Positions 9,638 to 18,771 of a stretch of 58,719 nt of DNA are shown one piece after another. This DNA is from Rhodanobacteraceae bacterium. Lineage in GTDB: Bacteria; Pseudomonadota; Gammaproteobacteria; Xanthomonadales; Xanthomonadaceae. Under the pieces are notes generated by a model. The model did no database searches. It was given only the letters and a program-made list of their open reading frames with translations, and was not told the DNA's origin. Within the stretch, counting starts at the first letter, position 1. Each line of letters begins with the position of its first letter. The position numbers and the translations under genes were made by a program. Where the stretch lies: NCBI GenBank assembly GCA_024233975.1, contig JACKOX010000020.1, positions 1 to 58,719 on the forward strand, given 5' to 3'.

Positions 9638-10942
9638 ATGAAATTCCTGATCAACCTTCTCGTCGTGGTTGCCCTCATCGCCGGCCTCGTTGCCTGGATC
9701 GCGCTGCCGCTGATTGGCGTGCTGATCGCCGCCGCGCTGCTGGCTGCCTGGCTGCTCCTGACCCGTCGCGGCCGCCAGGCCATCGCCGTCACCAAGGTCG
9801 GCGTCGCCTCACTGCCGCAGCGCTGGGGCGCCAGTTCGGTGATCGTGATCGGCATCGCCGGGGTGGTCGGGGTGCTGGTGGCGATGCTGGCCATGGGCGA
9901 GGGCTTCAAGTCCACGCTCAACCGTACCGGCAGCGAGGACAGCGCCATCATCCTGCGCGGTGGCTCGCAGGCCGAAACCAATTCGGTGATCACCCGCGAT
10001 CAGGTGCCGCTGATCCGCTCGCTGGCCGGCATTGCCCGTGATGGCGATGGCAATCCGCTGGTGTCGCCGGAGCTGTCGCAGGTGGTCGACCTGAAGTCCG
10101 TCTCCGACAACACCGATGCCAACGTGCAACTGCGCGGCATCGGGCCGGAAGCCTGGGCACTGCGTCCCAACGTACGGATCGTCGAAGGCCGCCGCTTCGA
10201 GACCGGTCTGCGTGAAATGGTCGTCGGTCGTGGTGCGCAGGGGCAGTTCCGCGGCATCGCCGTGGGCGACAGCGTGCGCCTCGGCAACCAGGACTGGACG
10301 GTGGTGGGCGCCTTCGAGAGCGGCGACTCGCACGAGTCCGAGCTCTGGGCCGACGCCGAAGTGGTGGCCAACGCATACAACCGTGGCGCCTTCCAGTCGG
10401 TGACGGTGAAGCTGCAGGACGGCGACGGCCTGGATCAGCTGAAGGCCGCGATGGCCGGCGATCCGCGCCTCAAGCTCGACGTGCAGACCACGCGCAGCTA
10501 CTACGCCAGCCAATCGCGTCAGCTGACAGCCATCATCAACATCCTCGGCAAGGTGATTGGCGTGATCATGGCCATCGGCGCGGTGTTCGGTGCGCTCAAC
10601 ACCATGTACGCGGCAGTCGCCACCCGCGCCCGCGAGATCGCCACGCTGCGCGCACTTGGCTTTCGCGGCCTGCCAGTGGTGCTGGCGGTGATGCTGGAAA
10701 CCCTGCTGCTGGCACTGATCGGCGGCGTGCTGGGTGCGGCCATCGCCTGGCTGCTGTTCAACGGCTACAGCGTGAGTACCCTGGGGCAGAACTTCAGCCA
10801 GGTGGTGTTCCAGTTCCGCGTATCGCCGGAACTGCTGTGGACGGGCCTCAAGTGGGCGCTGGGCATCGGCCTGGTCGGCGGGCTGTTCCCGGCGCTGCGC
10901 GCGGCAAGGCTGCCGGTGGCGACGGCACTGCGCGCCGCCTGA
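9638..10942 (+). CDS. FtsX/MacB-type ABC permease, second
   Basis: 434 aa from ATG 9638, preceded by GAGGAG over the stop of the first permease. Two N-terminal hydrophobic stretches (about 1-45) come before the usual FtsX N-terminal helix near 70-95 (VIVIGIAGVVGVLVAMLAMG). Then a periplasmic domain with RGGSQAETNS and the usual MacB-PCD features, and three C-terminal helices ending RAARLPVATALRAA. The extra N-terminal helix pair sets it apart from its partner. It is the last gene of the operon, ending just before a strong hairpin. Confidence 0.9.
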   Translation: MKFLINLLVVVALIAGLVAWIALPLIGVLIAAALLAAWLLLTRRGRQAIAVTKVGVASLPQRWGASSVIVIGIAGVVGVLVAMLAMGEGFKSTLNRTGSEDSAIILRGGSQAETNSVITRDQVPLIRSLAGIARDGDGNPLVSPELSQVVDLKSVSDNTDANVQLRGIGPEAWALRPNVRIVEGRRFETGLREMVVGRGAQGQFRGIAVGDSVRLGNQDWTVVGAFESGDSHESELWADAEVVANAYNRGAFQSVTVKLQDGDGLDQLKAAMAGDPRLKLDVQTTRSYYASQSRQLTAIINILGKVIGVIMAIGAVFGALNTMYAAVATRAREIATLRALGFRGLPVVLAVMLETLLLALIGGVLGAAIAWLLFNGYSVSTLGQNFSQVVFQFRVSPELLWTGLKWALGIGLVGGLFPALRAARLPVATALRAA

Positions 10943-10963
10943 CCAGACCGACTGCACAAACAA

Positions 10964-10993
10964 AAAGCCGCCGGTATCGCTACCGGCGGCTTT
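10964..10993. terminator. bidirectional rho-independent terminator
   Basis: Perfect 13-bp inverted repeat (arms 10964-10976 and 10981-10993, loop TCGC), GC-rich in the core, with T-rich sequence on the plus side and an A-run on the left that becomes a T-run on the minus strand. It sits between the convergent permease and prc genes and can serve both. Confidence 0.9.
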
Positions 10994-11018
10994 GTCGTTT
11001 CAGGCAGTCCGACGAAAC

Positions 11019-13220
11019 TCAGTCGGCCTTGGCTGGCGTGGTGGACAGGTCGGCCACGCTCTCCGGATGCCGGACTTCGGCAGCCAGTCGCTTGTCGGCG
11101 CTCAGCAGGTCGATGGCGTCGGCAAGGATCGCGGCGGTCTCGCGCAGCAGCACGTCCGGCGCATCCTCGGCGGCTTCCTCGCGGGCAACTTCGTCTGTCA
11201 CCGCGCGCTCACCGGCCTGCAGGCCATCGTCCGCTCGCGCCTGCAGAGCTTCCGGCAGAGCCTTGCCCAGCTTCTTGCGCTCTTCGGCGCGCGCCTGACG
11301 CTTGGCTTCGGCATCATCACGCTCGGCACGACGGGTCGCCTCGTTCAACGACACCACCGTCTCCTTGCGCTGCTTGCGGTAGTTGGCAACGTCCTGCGCC
11401 CACCACTGGAACTCGGGATCCTTGGCCACGCGCGCCTCATGACGCGCTTCCAGCAGCGGCGTCAGCGGCGTGAAGTTGCCGACGGCGTGAAAATCCGCCA
11501 CGGCCACCTTGGCCCACGGCAGCGCGTTGTCGTAGCTGCTCTCGCCGTAGTCCTCGGCGTCCAGCGTGACCGGGAAGGCGATGTCCGGCACCACGCCCTT
11601 GTTCTGCGTGGAGCCACCGGCGACCCGGAAGAACTGCGCCACGGTGAGCTTAAGCTGGCCATAACGCGGCTTTTCGCCACGCGAGAACATGTCGAGGTCG
11701 ACCAGGTTCTGCACGGTGCCCTTGCCGTAGGTCGGCTCGCCGATGATCAGGCCACGGCCATAGTCCTGGATGGCGCCGGAGAAAATCTCCGAGGCCGACG
11801 CCGAAGCGCGGTTGACCAGCACCGCAAGCGGACCATCCCAGGCAACGCCGGCATCGGTGTCGCCCTCGACTTCGGGATCGGAGCCGGCATTCTTGACCTG
11901 CACCACCGGGCCCTGGTCGATGAACAGGCCGGTCAGTTCGATGGCCTCGGTCAGCGAGCCGCCACCGTTGTTGCGCAAATCGATGACCACGCCGTCGACC
12001 TTCTCGGCCTTCAGTTCCTGCAGCAGCTTGGCCACGTCGCGCGTCGCCGAACGGTAGTCCGGGTCATGACGGCGACGGGCGTCGAAGTCCTGGTAGAAGC
12101 CCGGCAGCTTGATCACGCCGATGCGGTGGGCAGCATCACCCTCGCCGACTTCGATCACCGACTTCTTGGCTGCCTGCTCTTCCAGCTTGACCTTCTGCCG
12201 AACCAGCGCGATCTGCTCGTGCTCGCCGTCGATCCCGGCCTCGGTAGGCAGGACCTCCAGGCGCACGGTGCTGTCCTTGGGGCCGCGAATCAGGTCAACC
12301 ACGTCATCGATGCGCCAGCCGACCACGTCGGTCATCGGCCCGGACTTGCCCTGGCCAACCGCGACGATGCGGTCACCCACCTTGAGCTGGCCCGACAGCG
12401 CCGCCGGTCCGCCCGGCACGATGCTGCGGATCACCGTGTATTCGTCGTTCCGCTGCAGGACCGCACCGATGCCCTCCAGCGACAGGCGCATGCTGATGCT
12501 GAAGTTCTCCGATGTACGCGGCGTCATGTAGGAAGTGTGCGGATCCAGCGACAGCGCGTAGGCATTCAGGAAGGTCTGGAACACGTCGTCGCTCTTCAGC
12601 TCCTGCACGCGCTCCTCGAAGGTGACGTACCGGCGATCCAGCGTCTTGCGGATCTCCTTGTCTTCCTTGCCAGCCAGTTTCAGGCGCAGCCAGTCGTTCT
12701 TGACCCGCTGCCGCCACAGCTCGTCCAGCTCCGCGCTGTCCTTGGCCCAGGTCGCCTTCTCGCGGTCGTAGTCGTAGCTTTCATCGCGGCTGAAGTCCCA
12801 GTCGCGCTTCAACAGCTTGCGCGCCTCGGCGGTACGCTGCTCCACCCGCTGCAGGTAGACGTTGAAGATGTCGAAAGCACCCTGCAGCTCGCCGCTGCGG
12901 ATGGCGTCGTCAAAGGCGTCGCGGTTGGCATCGAAATGCGCGATGTCGGAGGCCAGGAAGAACAGCTTGTCGCTGTCCAGCGAATCCAGGTAGCGCTTGT
13001 AGATCTGCTCGGACATGGCGTCGTCGAGCGGCTCGGCGCGGTAGTGGTAGCGACTGTTGCTGAGCAGGTGCGCTACGTAGCGCGCGGCCTGGTCCTGGTC
13101 CGGTTCCGGCGCCAGGGTCGCCACGGAAGTCTTGGCGGCATCGGCCATGGCCTGGCCGGACGCCATCGCGCCGACGGCGGCAACGCCGAACATCAGGGAA
13201 AACAGGCTTCGCTTCAACAT
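11019..13220 (-). CDS. prc: carboxy-terminal processing protease Prc (Tsp)
   Basis: 733 aa from ATG 13220; AAGGA precedes it by about 7 nt, better than in-frame ATGs 6 and 18 nt upstream. A signal peptide ends near residue 26 (ASGQAMADA). The PDZ domain is about 247-330 (GIGAVLQRNDEYTVIRSIVPGG), and the S41 catalytic dyad is S475 in RASASASEIF and K500 in EPTYGKGTVQ, with the same 25-residue spacing as E. coli Prc. The C-terminal helical, Arg/Glu/Ala-rich region matches DUF3340. Periplasmic protease that degrades tagged or misfolded proteins and trims envelope enzymes; in E. coli it controls MepS. It lies downstream of the elongation cluster but is separated by 195 bp with no gene. Confidence 0.95.
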   Translation of the reverse strand: MLKRSLFSLMFGVAAVGAMASGQAMADAAKTSVATLAPEPDQDQAARYVAHLLSNSRYHYRAEPLDDAMSEQIYKRYLDSLDSDKLFFLASDIAHFDANRDAFDDAIRSGELQGAFDIFNVYLQRVEQRTAEARKLLKRDWDFSRDESYDYDREKATWAKDSAELDELWRQRVKNDWLRLKLAGKEDKEIRKTLDRRYVTFEERVQELKSDDVFQTFLNAYALSLDPHTSYMTPRTSENFSISMRLSLEGIGAVLQRNDEYTVIRSIVPGGPAALSGQLKVGDRIVAVGQGKSGPMTDVVGWRIDDVVDLIRGPKDSTVRLEVLPTEAGIDGEHEQIALVRQKVKLEEQAAKKSVIEVGEGDAAHRIGVIKLPGFYQDFDARRRHDPDYRSATRDVAKLLQELKAEKVDGVVIDLRNNGGGSLTEAIELTGLFIDQGPVVQVKNAGSDPEVEGDTDAGVAWDGPLAVLVNRASASASEIFSGAIQDYGRGLIIGEPTYGKGTVQNLVDLDMFSRGEKPRYGQLKLTVAQFFRVAGGSTQNKGVVPDIAFPVTLDAEDYGESSYDNALPWAKVAVADFHAVGNFTPLTPLLEARHEARVAKDPEFQWWAQDVANYRKQRKETVVSLNEATRRAERDDAEAKRQARAEERKKLGKALPEALQARADDGLQAGERAVTDEVAREEAAEDAPDVLLRETAAILADAIDLLSADKRLAAEVRHPESVADLSTTPAKAD

Positions 13221-13415
13221 GTGCATTCCTTCGGCCATGGGCCGCGTCGAGCTCGAAAATCACACCGACACCGGATTCCGGTATCCGCAGGTTAGCACCC
13301 AGACTGCGCCGGTTCCGCAGCGCTGGCCTGTGCCATTGGTTGCTGCGGTGGCTTCGTGAGGGTGGTCACGTTCCCGGTTTTGACCAGCGGATCGCGTCGG
13401 GGTTCACCGCCGGAT

Positions 13416-14420
13416 TCAGCCAACAGCCACCAGGCCGGAATCTTTCGCCATGCGGTCGGCATGGTAGGACGAACGGACCAGCGGCCCAGAGGCCACGTGG
13501 GTGAAACCGAGATCCATGCCGAAAAGCTCAAGTTCGGCAAACTCGTCCGGCGTCCAGTAGCGGATCACCGGATGGTGGTGCGCGCTCGGCTGCAGGTACT
13601 GGCCGATGGTGATCATGTCGACATCGTGCGCGCGCAGGTCGCGCAGGGTTTCCTGCACCTGCTCCATGGTCTCGCCCAGACCCAGCATGATGCCGGATTT
13701 GGTCGGGACGCCCGGATGCTGCGCCTTGAAGCGCTTCAGCAGGTCCAGCGACCACTGGTAGTCGGCGCCAGGGCGCACGTCGCGATACAGATGCGGCACG
13801 GTTTCCAGGTTGTGGTTGAACACGTCCGGCGGCGACTCGGCGAGGATCTCCAGCGCGCGCTCCATGCGGCCCTTGCCGCGGAAGTCCGGCGTCAGGATCT
13901 CGATACGCGTGCCGGGGCTGTGGCGGCGGATTTCCTGGATGCAGGCGACGAAATGCCCGGCGCCGCCGTCGCGCAGGTCGTCGCGATCCACCGAGGTGAC
14001 TACCACGTACTTCAACTGCATGTCGGCGATGGTGGTGGCGAGGCTGATCGGCTCGGCCGGATCGGGTGGCTTCGGGCGTCCATGCGCGACGTCGCAGAAA
14101 GAGCAGCGGCGCGTGCAGACCTCGCCCAGGATCATGAACGTGGCCGTGCCGTGGCTGAAACATTCGTGGATGTTCGGGCAGCTGGCTTCCTCGCAGACCG
14201 TCACCAGGCGGTTCTCGCGCAGTCGCGACTTGAGCTTGGCGACGGCATTGCCGGGTGGAATACGCACGCGGATCCAGTCCGGCTTGCGCAGCGCCGGCTT
14301 GTCGGCGTCGAACTTCACCGGGCTGCTGGCGATCTTGTCCTCGCCCTTCTGCGCCTGGCCGACGACCAGCAGCGGGATGCCTTTTTCGGCGACGTTGGGT
14401 TTGGCGGGCGAGTCGGACAT
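13416..14420 (-). CDS. lipA: lipoyl synthase
   Basis: 334 aa radical-SAM enzyme. Auxiliary cluster cysteines C76, C81 and C87 (CEEASCPNIHEC), radical-SAM cluster C102, C106 and C109 (CTRRCSFC), and the C-terminal RSSYHAD motif whose Ser ligates the auxiliary cluster. It inserts two sulfurs into octanoyl-protein to make lipoate on E2 and H proteins in the cytoplasm. It follows lipB by 33 bp on the same strand, the usual pairing. Confidence 0.97.
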   Translation of the reverse strand: MSDSPAKPNVAEKGIPLLVVGQAQKGEDKIASSPVKFDADKPALRKPDWIRVRIPPGNAVAKLKSRLRENRLVTVCEEASCPNIHECFSHGTATFMILGEVCTRRCSFCDVAHGRPKPPDPAEPISLATTIADMQLKYVVVTSVDRDDLRDGGAGHFVACIQEIRRHSPGTRIEILTPDFRGKGRMERALEILAESPPDVFNHNLETVPHLYRDVRPGADYQWSLDLLKRFKAQHPGVPTKSGIMLGLGETMEQVQETLRDLRAHDVDMITIGQYLQPSAHHHPVIRYWTPDEFAELELFGMDLGFTHVASGPLVRSSYHADRMAKDSGLVAVG

Positions 14421-14453
14421 GGCGAAATACGGCAGGAAGAAGTGACGTGACGG

Positions 14454-15113
14454 TCAGGCAGCCGTCTGGAGTTGCAAGGAGGGAGGTGGCTCGGTCGCTG
14501 TTTCCAGCGCCAGATCGAACTGGCGGGCCAGCTCGGCCAGCAGTGCCGGCTTCACCGTTTCCATCGATGCGGGGCCGCCCAAGTCTACCACCGAGGTTAC
14601 CGCCAGGCCGGCATAACCACAGGGATTGATGCGGGCAAAGGGCTCCAGATCCATGGCGATGTTGAAGGCCAGGCCGTGGAAGGTGCAGCCGCGGCGCACG
14701 CGGATGCCCAACGCGGCCACCTTGGCATCATCGACATAGACACCGGGGGCGCCGTCGCGACGCACGGCGGCGATGCCGTATCGCACCAGCGTGTCGATGA
14801 TGGCCTGCTCAATGCGGTGCACGTAGTCGCGCACGCCGATCTTGAGCCGGCGCAGGTCGAGCAGCGGATAGGCGACGATCTGCCCGGGGCCGTGATAGGT
14901 CACCTGCCCACCACGATCCACCTTGAGCACCGGGATGTCTCCGGGCGCCAGCACATGCTCGGGCTTGCCGGCCTGGCCGAGGGTGAACACCGGTGCGTGC
15001 TCGACCAGCCAGATCTCGTCCGGCGTCCTTTCATCGCGGGCATCGGTGAACGCCTGCATGGCCCGCCAGACCGGTTCGTAGTCGACGCGCCCCAGATCGC
15101 GAACGATGGCCAC
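14454..15113 (-). CDS. lipB: octanoyltransferase LipB
   Basis: 219 aa from GTG 15113, which has GGGAG 8 nt upstream and gives an N-terminus (VAIVRDLGRVDYEPVW) that matches E. coli LipB in position. A longer reading from GTG 15176, overlapping the DUF493 stop, adds 21 poorly conserved residues. Family motifs include RGGQVTYHGPGQIVAYPLLDL, the catalytic Lys region KVAALGIRVRRGCTFHGLAFN and the acyl-carrying Cys in NPCGYAGL. It moves octanoyl from ACP to lipoyl domains, the substrate for LipA encoded next. Confidence 0.95.
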   Translation of the reverse strand: MAIVRDLGRVDYEPVWRAMQAFTDARDERTPDEIWLVEHAPVFTLGQAGKPEHVLAPGDIPVLKVDRGGQVTYHGPGQIVAYPLLDLRRLKIGVRDYVHRIEQAIIDTLVRYGIAAVRRDGAPGVYVDDAKVAALGIRVRRGCTFHGLAFNIAMDLEPFARINPCGYAGLAVTSVVDLGGPASMETVKPALLAELARQFDLALETATEPPPSLQLQTAA

Positions 15114-15163
15114 GCTGCCGTCTCCCGACCTCCCCCGATGCGCCGGGATAGGCGGGCTGGTGG

Positions 15164-15442
15164 TTACAGCGTCCACTTCACCTCGGGGTGATCACGCAAC
15201 GCCTCATGGGCGCGGTCATAGTCCTCGCGCGAGGTGGCGTGGAAACCGATGCGCACGGACACGTAGCGCCCGGCGCTGGAGGCGCGCGAGCTCACCGTCT
15301 CGTGGCGCACGCGGATGCCGGCGGCTTCCAGCAGCTTCGGCAGCTCGGTCTCAAGCTGCGCGTCGGCGCTGCCCATGGCGCTCAGCTCGAAATCGCCGGG
15401 GAACTGGAACCCGTGGTCGGGGTTGTCGGAATGAATGGTCAT
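15164..15442 (-). CDS. ybeD: DUF493 (YbeD-like) protein
   Basis: 92 aa, matching the DUF493 family length. It contains the small ferredoxin-like alpha-beta fold sequence FPGDFELSAMG and VSSRASSAGRYVSVRIGFHATSREDYDRAHEAL. In E. coli ybeD lies between dacA and lipB, and the same order holds here. Its exact role is unknown; a regulatory ACT-like function has been suggested from structure. It is part of the dacA-ybeD-lipB-lipA run. Confidence 0.9.
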   Translation of the reverse strand: MTIHSDNPDHGFQFPGDFELSAMGSADAQLETELPKLLEAAGIRVRHETVSSRASSAGRYVSVRIGFHATSREDYDRAHEALRDHPEVKWTL

Positions 15443-15482
15443 CGGCCATTTATGGGTGCTGCCGCCTGCAAAAACAAGACGG

Positions 15483-16685
15483 TCAGTCGCCTTCCCACCA
15501 CATCCAGAAGCTGTCGTTGAGGCGGCCGAAGAAGCCGGCCTCTTCCACCGCCTGCTGCGCCAGCAGAGGGCGTTCGAGCAGCGTCTCGCCGTCCAGGCTG
15601 ACCTTCAGGGTACCGACCTGCTGGCCCTGGGCGACTGGCGCCACGATCTGTCGCGGCAGGTCCATGCTGGCCTTGAGGTCTTCGTAGCGGCCACGAGGCA
15701 CGGTGACCACCACTGGCTCGGCGACGCCCAGCGGCAACGTCTCCACCGAACCCTTCCACACCATCGGCGTGGCCAGCGCAGTGCCCGGCTGGTAGACGGT
15801 ATGCGATTCGAAGAAGCGGAAGCCGTAGTTGAGCAGCGCCTGCGCGGCGTCGGCGCGCGCCTTTTCGCTGTCGGTGCCCATGACCACGGCGATCAGACGC
15901 ATGCCGTCGCGTTCGGCGGAAGCGGTGAGGCAGTAGCCGGCGGATTCGGTGTGGCCGGTCTTGATGCCATCCACCGCGTCATCGCGCCACAGCAGCGAAT
16001 TGCGGTTGTGCTGGGTGATGCCATTCCACTCGAAGCTTTTCTCGGCGTAGATCGCGTAGTCCTCGGGGTGGTCGGCTATCATCGCCCGCGCCAGGCGTGC
16101 CATGTCGTGTGCGCTGCTGTAGTGGTTTTCGTTGGGCAGGCCGTCGGCGTTGGCGAAGTGGGTGTTCTCCATGCCGAGGCGCTTGGCCTCGCCGTTCATC
16201 ATCTGCGCGAACACGTCCTCGCTGCCGGCCACCTGTTCGGCCAGCGCCACGGTGGCATCGTTGCCGGACTGGATGATCATGCCGCGCAGCAGGTCGATCA
16301 CCGGCACCTGCTTGCCGACTTCGACGAACATTTTCGAGCCACCAGTCTTCCAGGCTTTCTCGCTGATGGTGACCAGGTCGTCGCGCTTGAGGCGCCCCGC
16401 GGCCAGCTCCTCGAACACCACGTACGAGCTCATCATCTTGGTCAGGCTGGCCGGCTCCAGGCGCTCGTCACCCTCCTTGTCGGCGAGGACGCGGCCACTG
16501 GCGAAGTCCATCAGCACGTAGCTCCGGGCCGGAATCGTCGGCGGCGACGGGGTCGGCACGCTTTGCGGCTGCGGCGTCGGCAGCTTCGGCACCGGCGTGG
16601 GCGCCTGCGCCAGGGCCGCGGATGCGCTCAGGCAGGCGGCCACGGCAATGCCGGCGAAAGCGGTGATGCTGTTGCGGAAAAACAT
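15483..16685 (-). CDS. dacA: D-alanyl-D-alanine carboxypeptidase (PBP5/6 family)
   Basis: 400 aa from ATG 16685 with AAGGAG about 14 nt upstream. A signal peptide ends after ASAALA; a Pro-rich linker (27-52) precedes the peptidase S11 domain: S80-x-x-K83 (ASLTKM), S140-G-N142 and K242-T-G (IKTGHTESAGY). A C-terminal PBP5 beta domain and an amphipathic tail (LNDSFWMWWEGD) anchor it to the outer face of the inner membrane. It trims the terminal D-Ala of pentapeptides and so limits cross-linking. It sits downstream of rlpA in the envelope cluster. Confidence 0.95.
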   Translation of the reverse strand: MFFRNSITAFAGIAVAACLSASAALAQAPTPVPKLPTPQPQSVPTPSPPTIPARSYVLMDFASGRVLADKEGDERLEPASLTKMMSSYVVFEELAAGRLKRDDLVTISEKAWKTGGSKMFVEVGKQVPVIDLLRGMIIQSGNDATVALAEQVAGSEDVFAQMMNGEAKRLGMENTHFANADGLPNENHYSSAHDMARLARAMIADHPEDYAIYAEKSFEWNGITQHNRNSLLWRDDAVDGIKTGHTESAGYCLTASAERDGMRLIAVVMGTDSEKARADAAQALLNYGFRFFESHTVYQPGTALATPMVWKGSVETLPLGVAEPVVVTVPRGRYEDLKASMDLPRQIVAPVAQGQQVGTLKVSLDGETLLERPLLAQQAVEEAGFFGRLNDSFWMWWEGD

Positions 16686-16757
16686 GATGGATCTGGACTC
16701 CTTGCTTGTTGCCTGCCCGTCGATGCACGCCATGCCGGCGTTGTCGCCCGGGCCGAA

Positions 16758-17663
16758 TCAGTCGGTAATGATGCGGGGATCGGCAAAACCGCCGTCGCGA
16801 ACCTGCTGCTCCATCGCCACCGCTTCCGAGGCGTGTTCCCACGGCCCCATCCGCACGCGGAACAGGTGCCGCCCATTCAGCTTTGCATCCTGGATCAGCA
16901 CCGGCGCGGAAAAGCGGTGCTGCAACTGGCGCTGCAGCCGCTCTGCGTTGCGGCGGTCGGAAAAACTCCCCAGCTGCAGCCAGACGCGTGGCGGCATTGG
17001 CGCCGTCGGCGCTGTGACAACGCTTTCCGGTCCGGGTTCCGGAATGCCGGGATGGTCGGGATCACCGGGTTCCAGCGCCCTGACTTCCACCGTCGCCGTG
17101 CCGCGATCGATCACGCCCAGGCGCATGGCGGCGGCATAGCTCAGGTCGATCAACCGGTCAGAGACGAATGGCCCGCGGTCGTTCACCCGCAGCACCACGC
17201 TGCGCTGGTTCTCTAGGTTGGTGACGCGCACGTAAGTCGGCAATGGCAGCGTCTTGTGCGCTGCGGTGAAGGCATACATGTCGTAAGGCTCGAAACTGGA
17301 TGTCGGCCGGCCATGGAATTTCTTGCCATACCAGGAGGCCACGCCGCGCTCGACGTAGCCCTTGGCCGAATCCATCACCCGGTAGGTCTTGCCCAGCACC
17401 TTGTATGGCGTGTGGTTGCCATAGCGCGAACGCGGCTCTGCCCTGGGCGTCGGCTCGACCAGGTCGGACAGGTCCGGCGCGTGTTCGGGGGCGCTGTCGG
17501 CGATCTCCGGCGCGTACAGGCCGCTGTCAGGCGGCTCGGCGGTCTGTGCCGGCACCGATCCCTCGGCCACCGGCTTCGGCGGCTTCTTCTGCCGGTGGCA
17601 GGCGGACAGCGGCAACACCACCGCAAGCAGCAGCCAGAGGCCGTATCGACAGGGCGACGCCAT
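16758..17663 (-). CDS. rlpA: septal ring lytic transglycosylase RlpA (lipoprotein)
   Basis: 301 aa. Lipoprotein signal with lipobox LSAC at about residues 19-22. The double-psi beta-barrel domain (about 95-195) carries GVASWYGKKFHGRPTSS, FTAAHKTLPLPTYVRVTNL, and RVNDRGPFVSDRLIDLSYAAA, with the catalytic His/Asp context of RlpA. A C-terminal SPOR domain (about 220-300, RVWLQLGSFSDRRNAERL) binds denuded septal glycan. The start codon overlaps the mltB stop, so both cell-wall lytic enzymes are translationally coupled. Confidence 0.95.
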   Translation of the reverse strand: MASPCRYGLWLLLAVVLPLSACHRQKKPPKPVAEGSVPAQTAEPPDSGLYAPEIADSAPEHAPDLSDLVEPTPRAEPRSRYGNHTPYKVLGKTYRVMDSAKGYVERGVASWYGKKFHGRPTSSFEPYDMYAFTAAHKTLPLPTYVRVTNLENQRSVVLRVNDRGPFVSDRLIDLSYAAAMRLGVIDRGTATVEVRALEPGDPDHPGIPEPGPESVVTAPTAPMPPRVWLQLGSFSDRRNAERLQRQLQHRFSAPVLIQDAKLNGRHLFRVRMGPWEHASEAVAMEQQVRDGGFADPRIITD

Positions 17664-18679
17664 TACTCGGCGGCAACCGGCCCGTTATTGGCGGCATCGC
17701 CCTCGGCAATGGCCCGCGCCAGCTGGTACACCGCCAACGAATACAGCGGCGAGCGGTTGTAGCGCGAAATCACGTAGAAATTGTGGAAGGTGATCCAGTA
17801 CTCGGGACCGGCGTCGCCATCCAGCGTGATCAGGTTGGCTGGCCAGTCCTTGCCCATGGCCTCCTTCGGCCGGTAGCCCCGCTCGCCGAGCTTTGCCAGA
17901 TCCAGCTCCGGCTTGAGGTTCTTGTTGCCGGAGTTGATCGCGGCCGCGCCCGGCCCGCGTACCGCCGGTTCCGCCACCGGTTCACCCGCGCGCCAGTGAT
18001 GGGCGACGAAGTAGTTGGCGATCGAGCGGAAGACGTCGTCCTTGGACGTCCACAGGTCACGATGCCCGTCGCCGTCACCGTCCTTCGCGTAGGCACGGTA
18101 GCTGGACGGCATGAACTGGCCCCAGCCCATGGCACCGGCATAGCTGCCCATCACGCTGTTCGGATCGACATGCTCCTCGTTTGCCAGCGCGAACAGGTGA
18201 CCAAGTTCCGAACGGAAGAAGTCGGCGCGCTTGGGATAGTGGAACCCCAGCGTGTACAGGGCATCGAGCACGCGGTACTTGCCGGTGATCGCGCCGTAGT
18301 TGGTCTCCACGCCGATGATCGCGACGATGATGCTGGCCGGCACGCCGGTATCGCGCTCCACCGACAGCAGCAGCTCGCGGTTTTCGCGGAGGAAATCACG
18401 CCCGCCCTGGATGCGCTTGTCGTTCATGAAGATCGGCCGGTACTTCGACCAGGGCATGGCCTCGGCCGGCCGGGTAATGGCGTCGATGATGCTCTGCTGG
18501 TAACGCGCGTCGGCCAGCCCCTTGCGCAGCACGTCCTTGGGCACGCCGTACTCGCGGTTCACCTTGTCGACGAAGGCCGCCTCGGCCTCGGCGGAGCGCT
18601 TGGGCGGCGCCGCATCGGCAACGCAGACAGTCAGCAGCAAGGGAAGGCTCAGGAGAAGGGTGAGCAGCTTGGCGGGCAT
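17663..18679 (-). CDS. mltB: membrane-bound lytic murein transglycosylase B
   Basis: 338 aa. Signal peptide of about 23 residues; a Cys near residue 19 (LLTVCVADA) is not in a clear lipobox, so soluble or weakly lipidated export are both possible. The SLT family 3 domain has the catalytic Glu in IGVETNYG, then LGFHYPKRADFFRSEL, the GAMGWGQFMPSSYRAYA motif and an EF-hand-like calcium loop DGDGDGHRDLW as in E. coli Slt35. It cleaves glycan strands with formation of 1,6-anhydro ends. It lies between rodA and rlpA. Confidence 0.94.
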   Translation of the reverse strand: MPAKLLTLLLSLPLLLTVCVADAAPPKRSAEAEAAFVDKVNREYGVPKDVLRKGLADARYQQSIIDAITRPAEAMPWSKYRPIFMNDKRIQGGRDFLRENRELLLSVERDTGVPASIIVAIIGVETNYGAITGKYRVLDALYTLGFHYPKRADFFRSELGHLFALANEEHVDPNSVMGSYAGAMGWGQFMPSSYRAYAKDGDGDGHRDLWTSKDDVFRSIANYFVAHHWRAGEPVAEPAVRGPGAAAINSGNKNLKPELDLAKLGERGYRPKEAMGKDWPANLITLDGDAGPEYWITFHNFYVISRYNRSPLYSLAVYQLARAIAEGDAANNGPVAAE

Positions 18680-18771
18680 CGGATCGGCTCGTGGGATGGG
18701 TCAAACGTCGGAAATGGTACACGCTTCGCGGCACGCACCCGGCGCGGCGCGAAACGAAGCTGAACGCGGCT

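Noticed and set aside
10992..13295. Long plus-strand open frame (about 767 codons) opposite prc
   Set aside because: It is the high-GC antisense shadow of prc, whose protease motifs are fully intact; no ribosome site and no recognisable domain.
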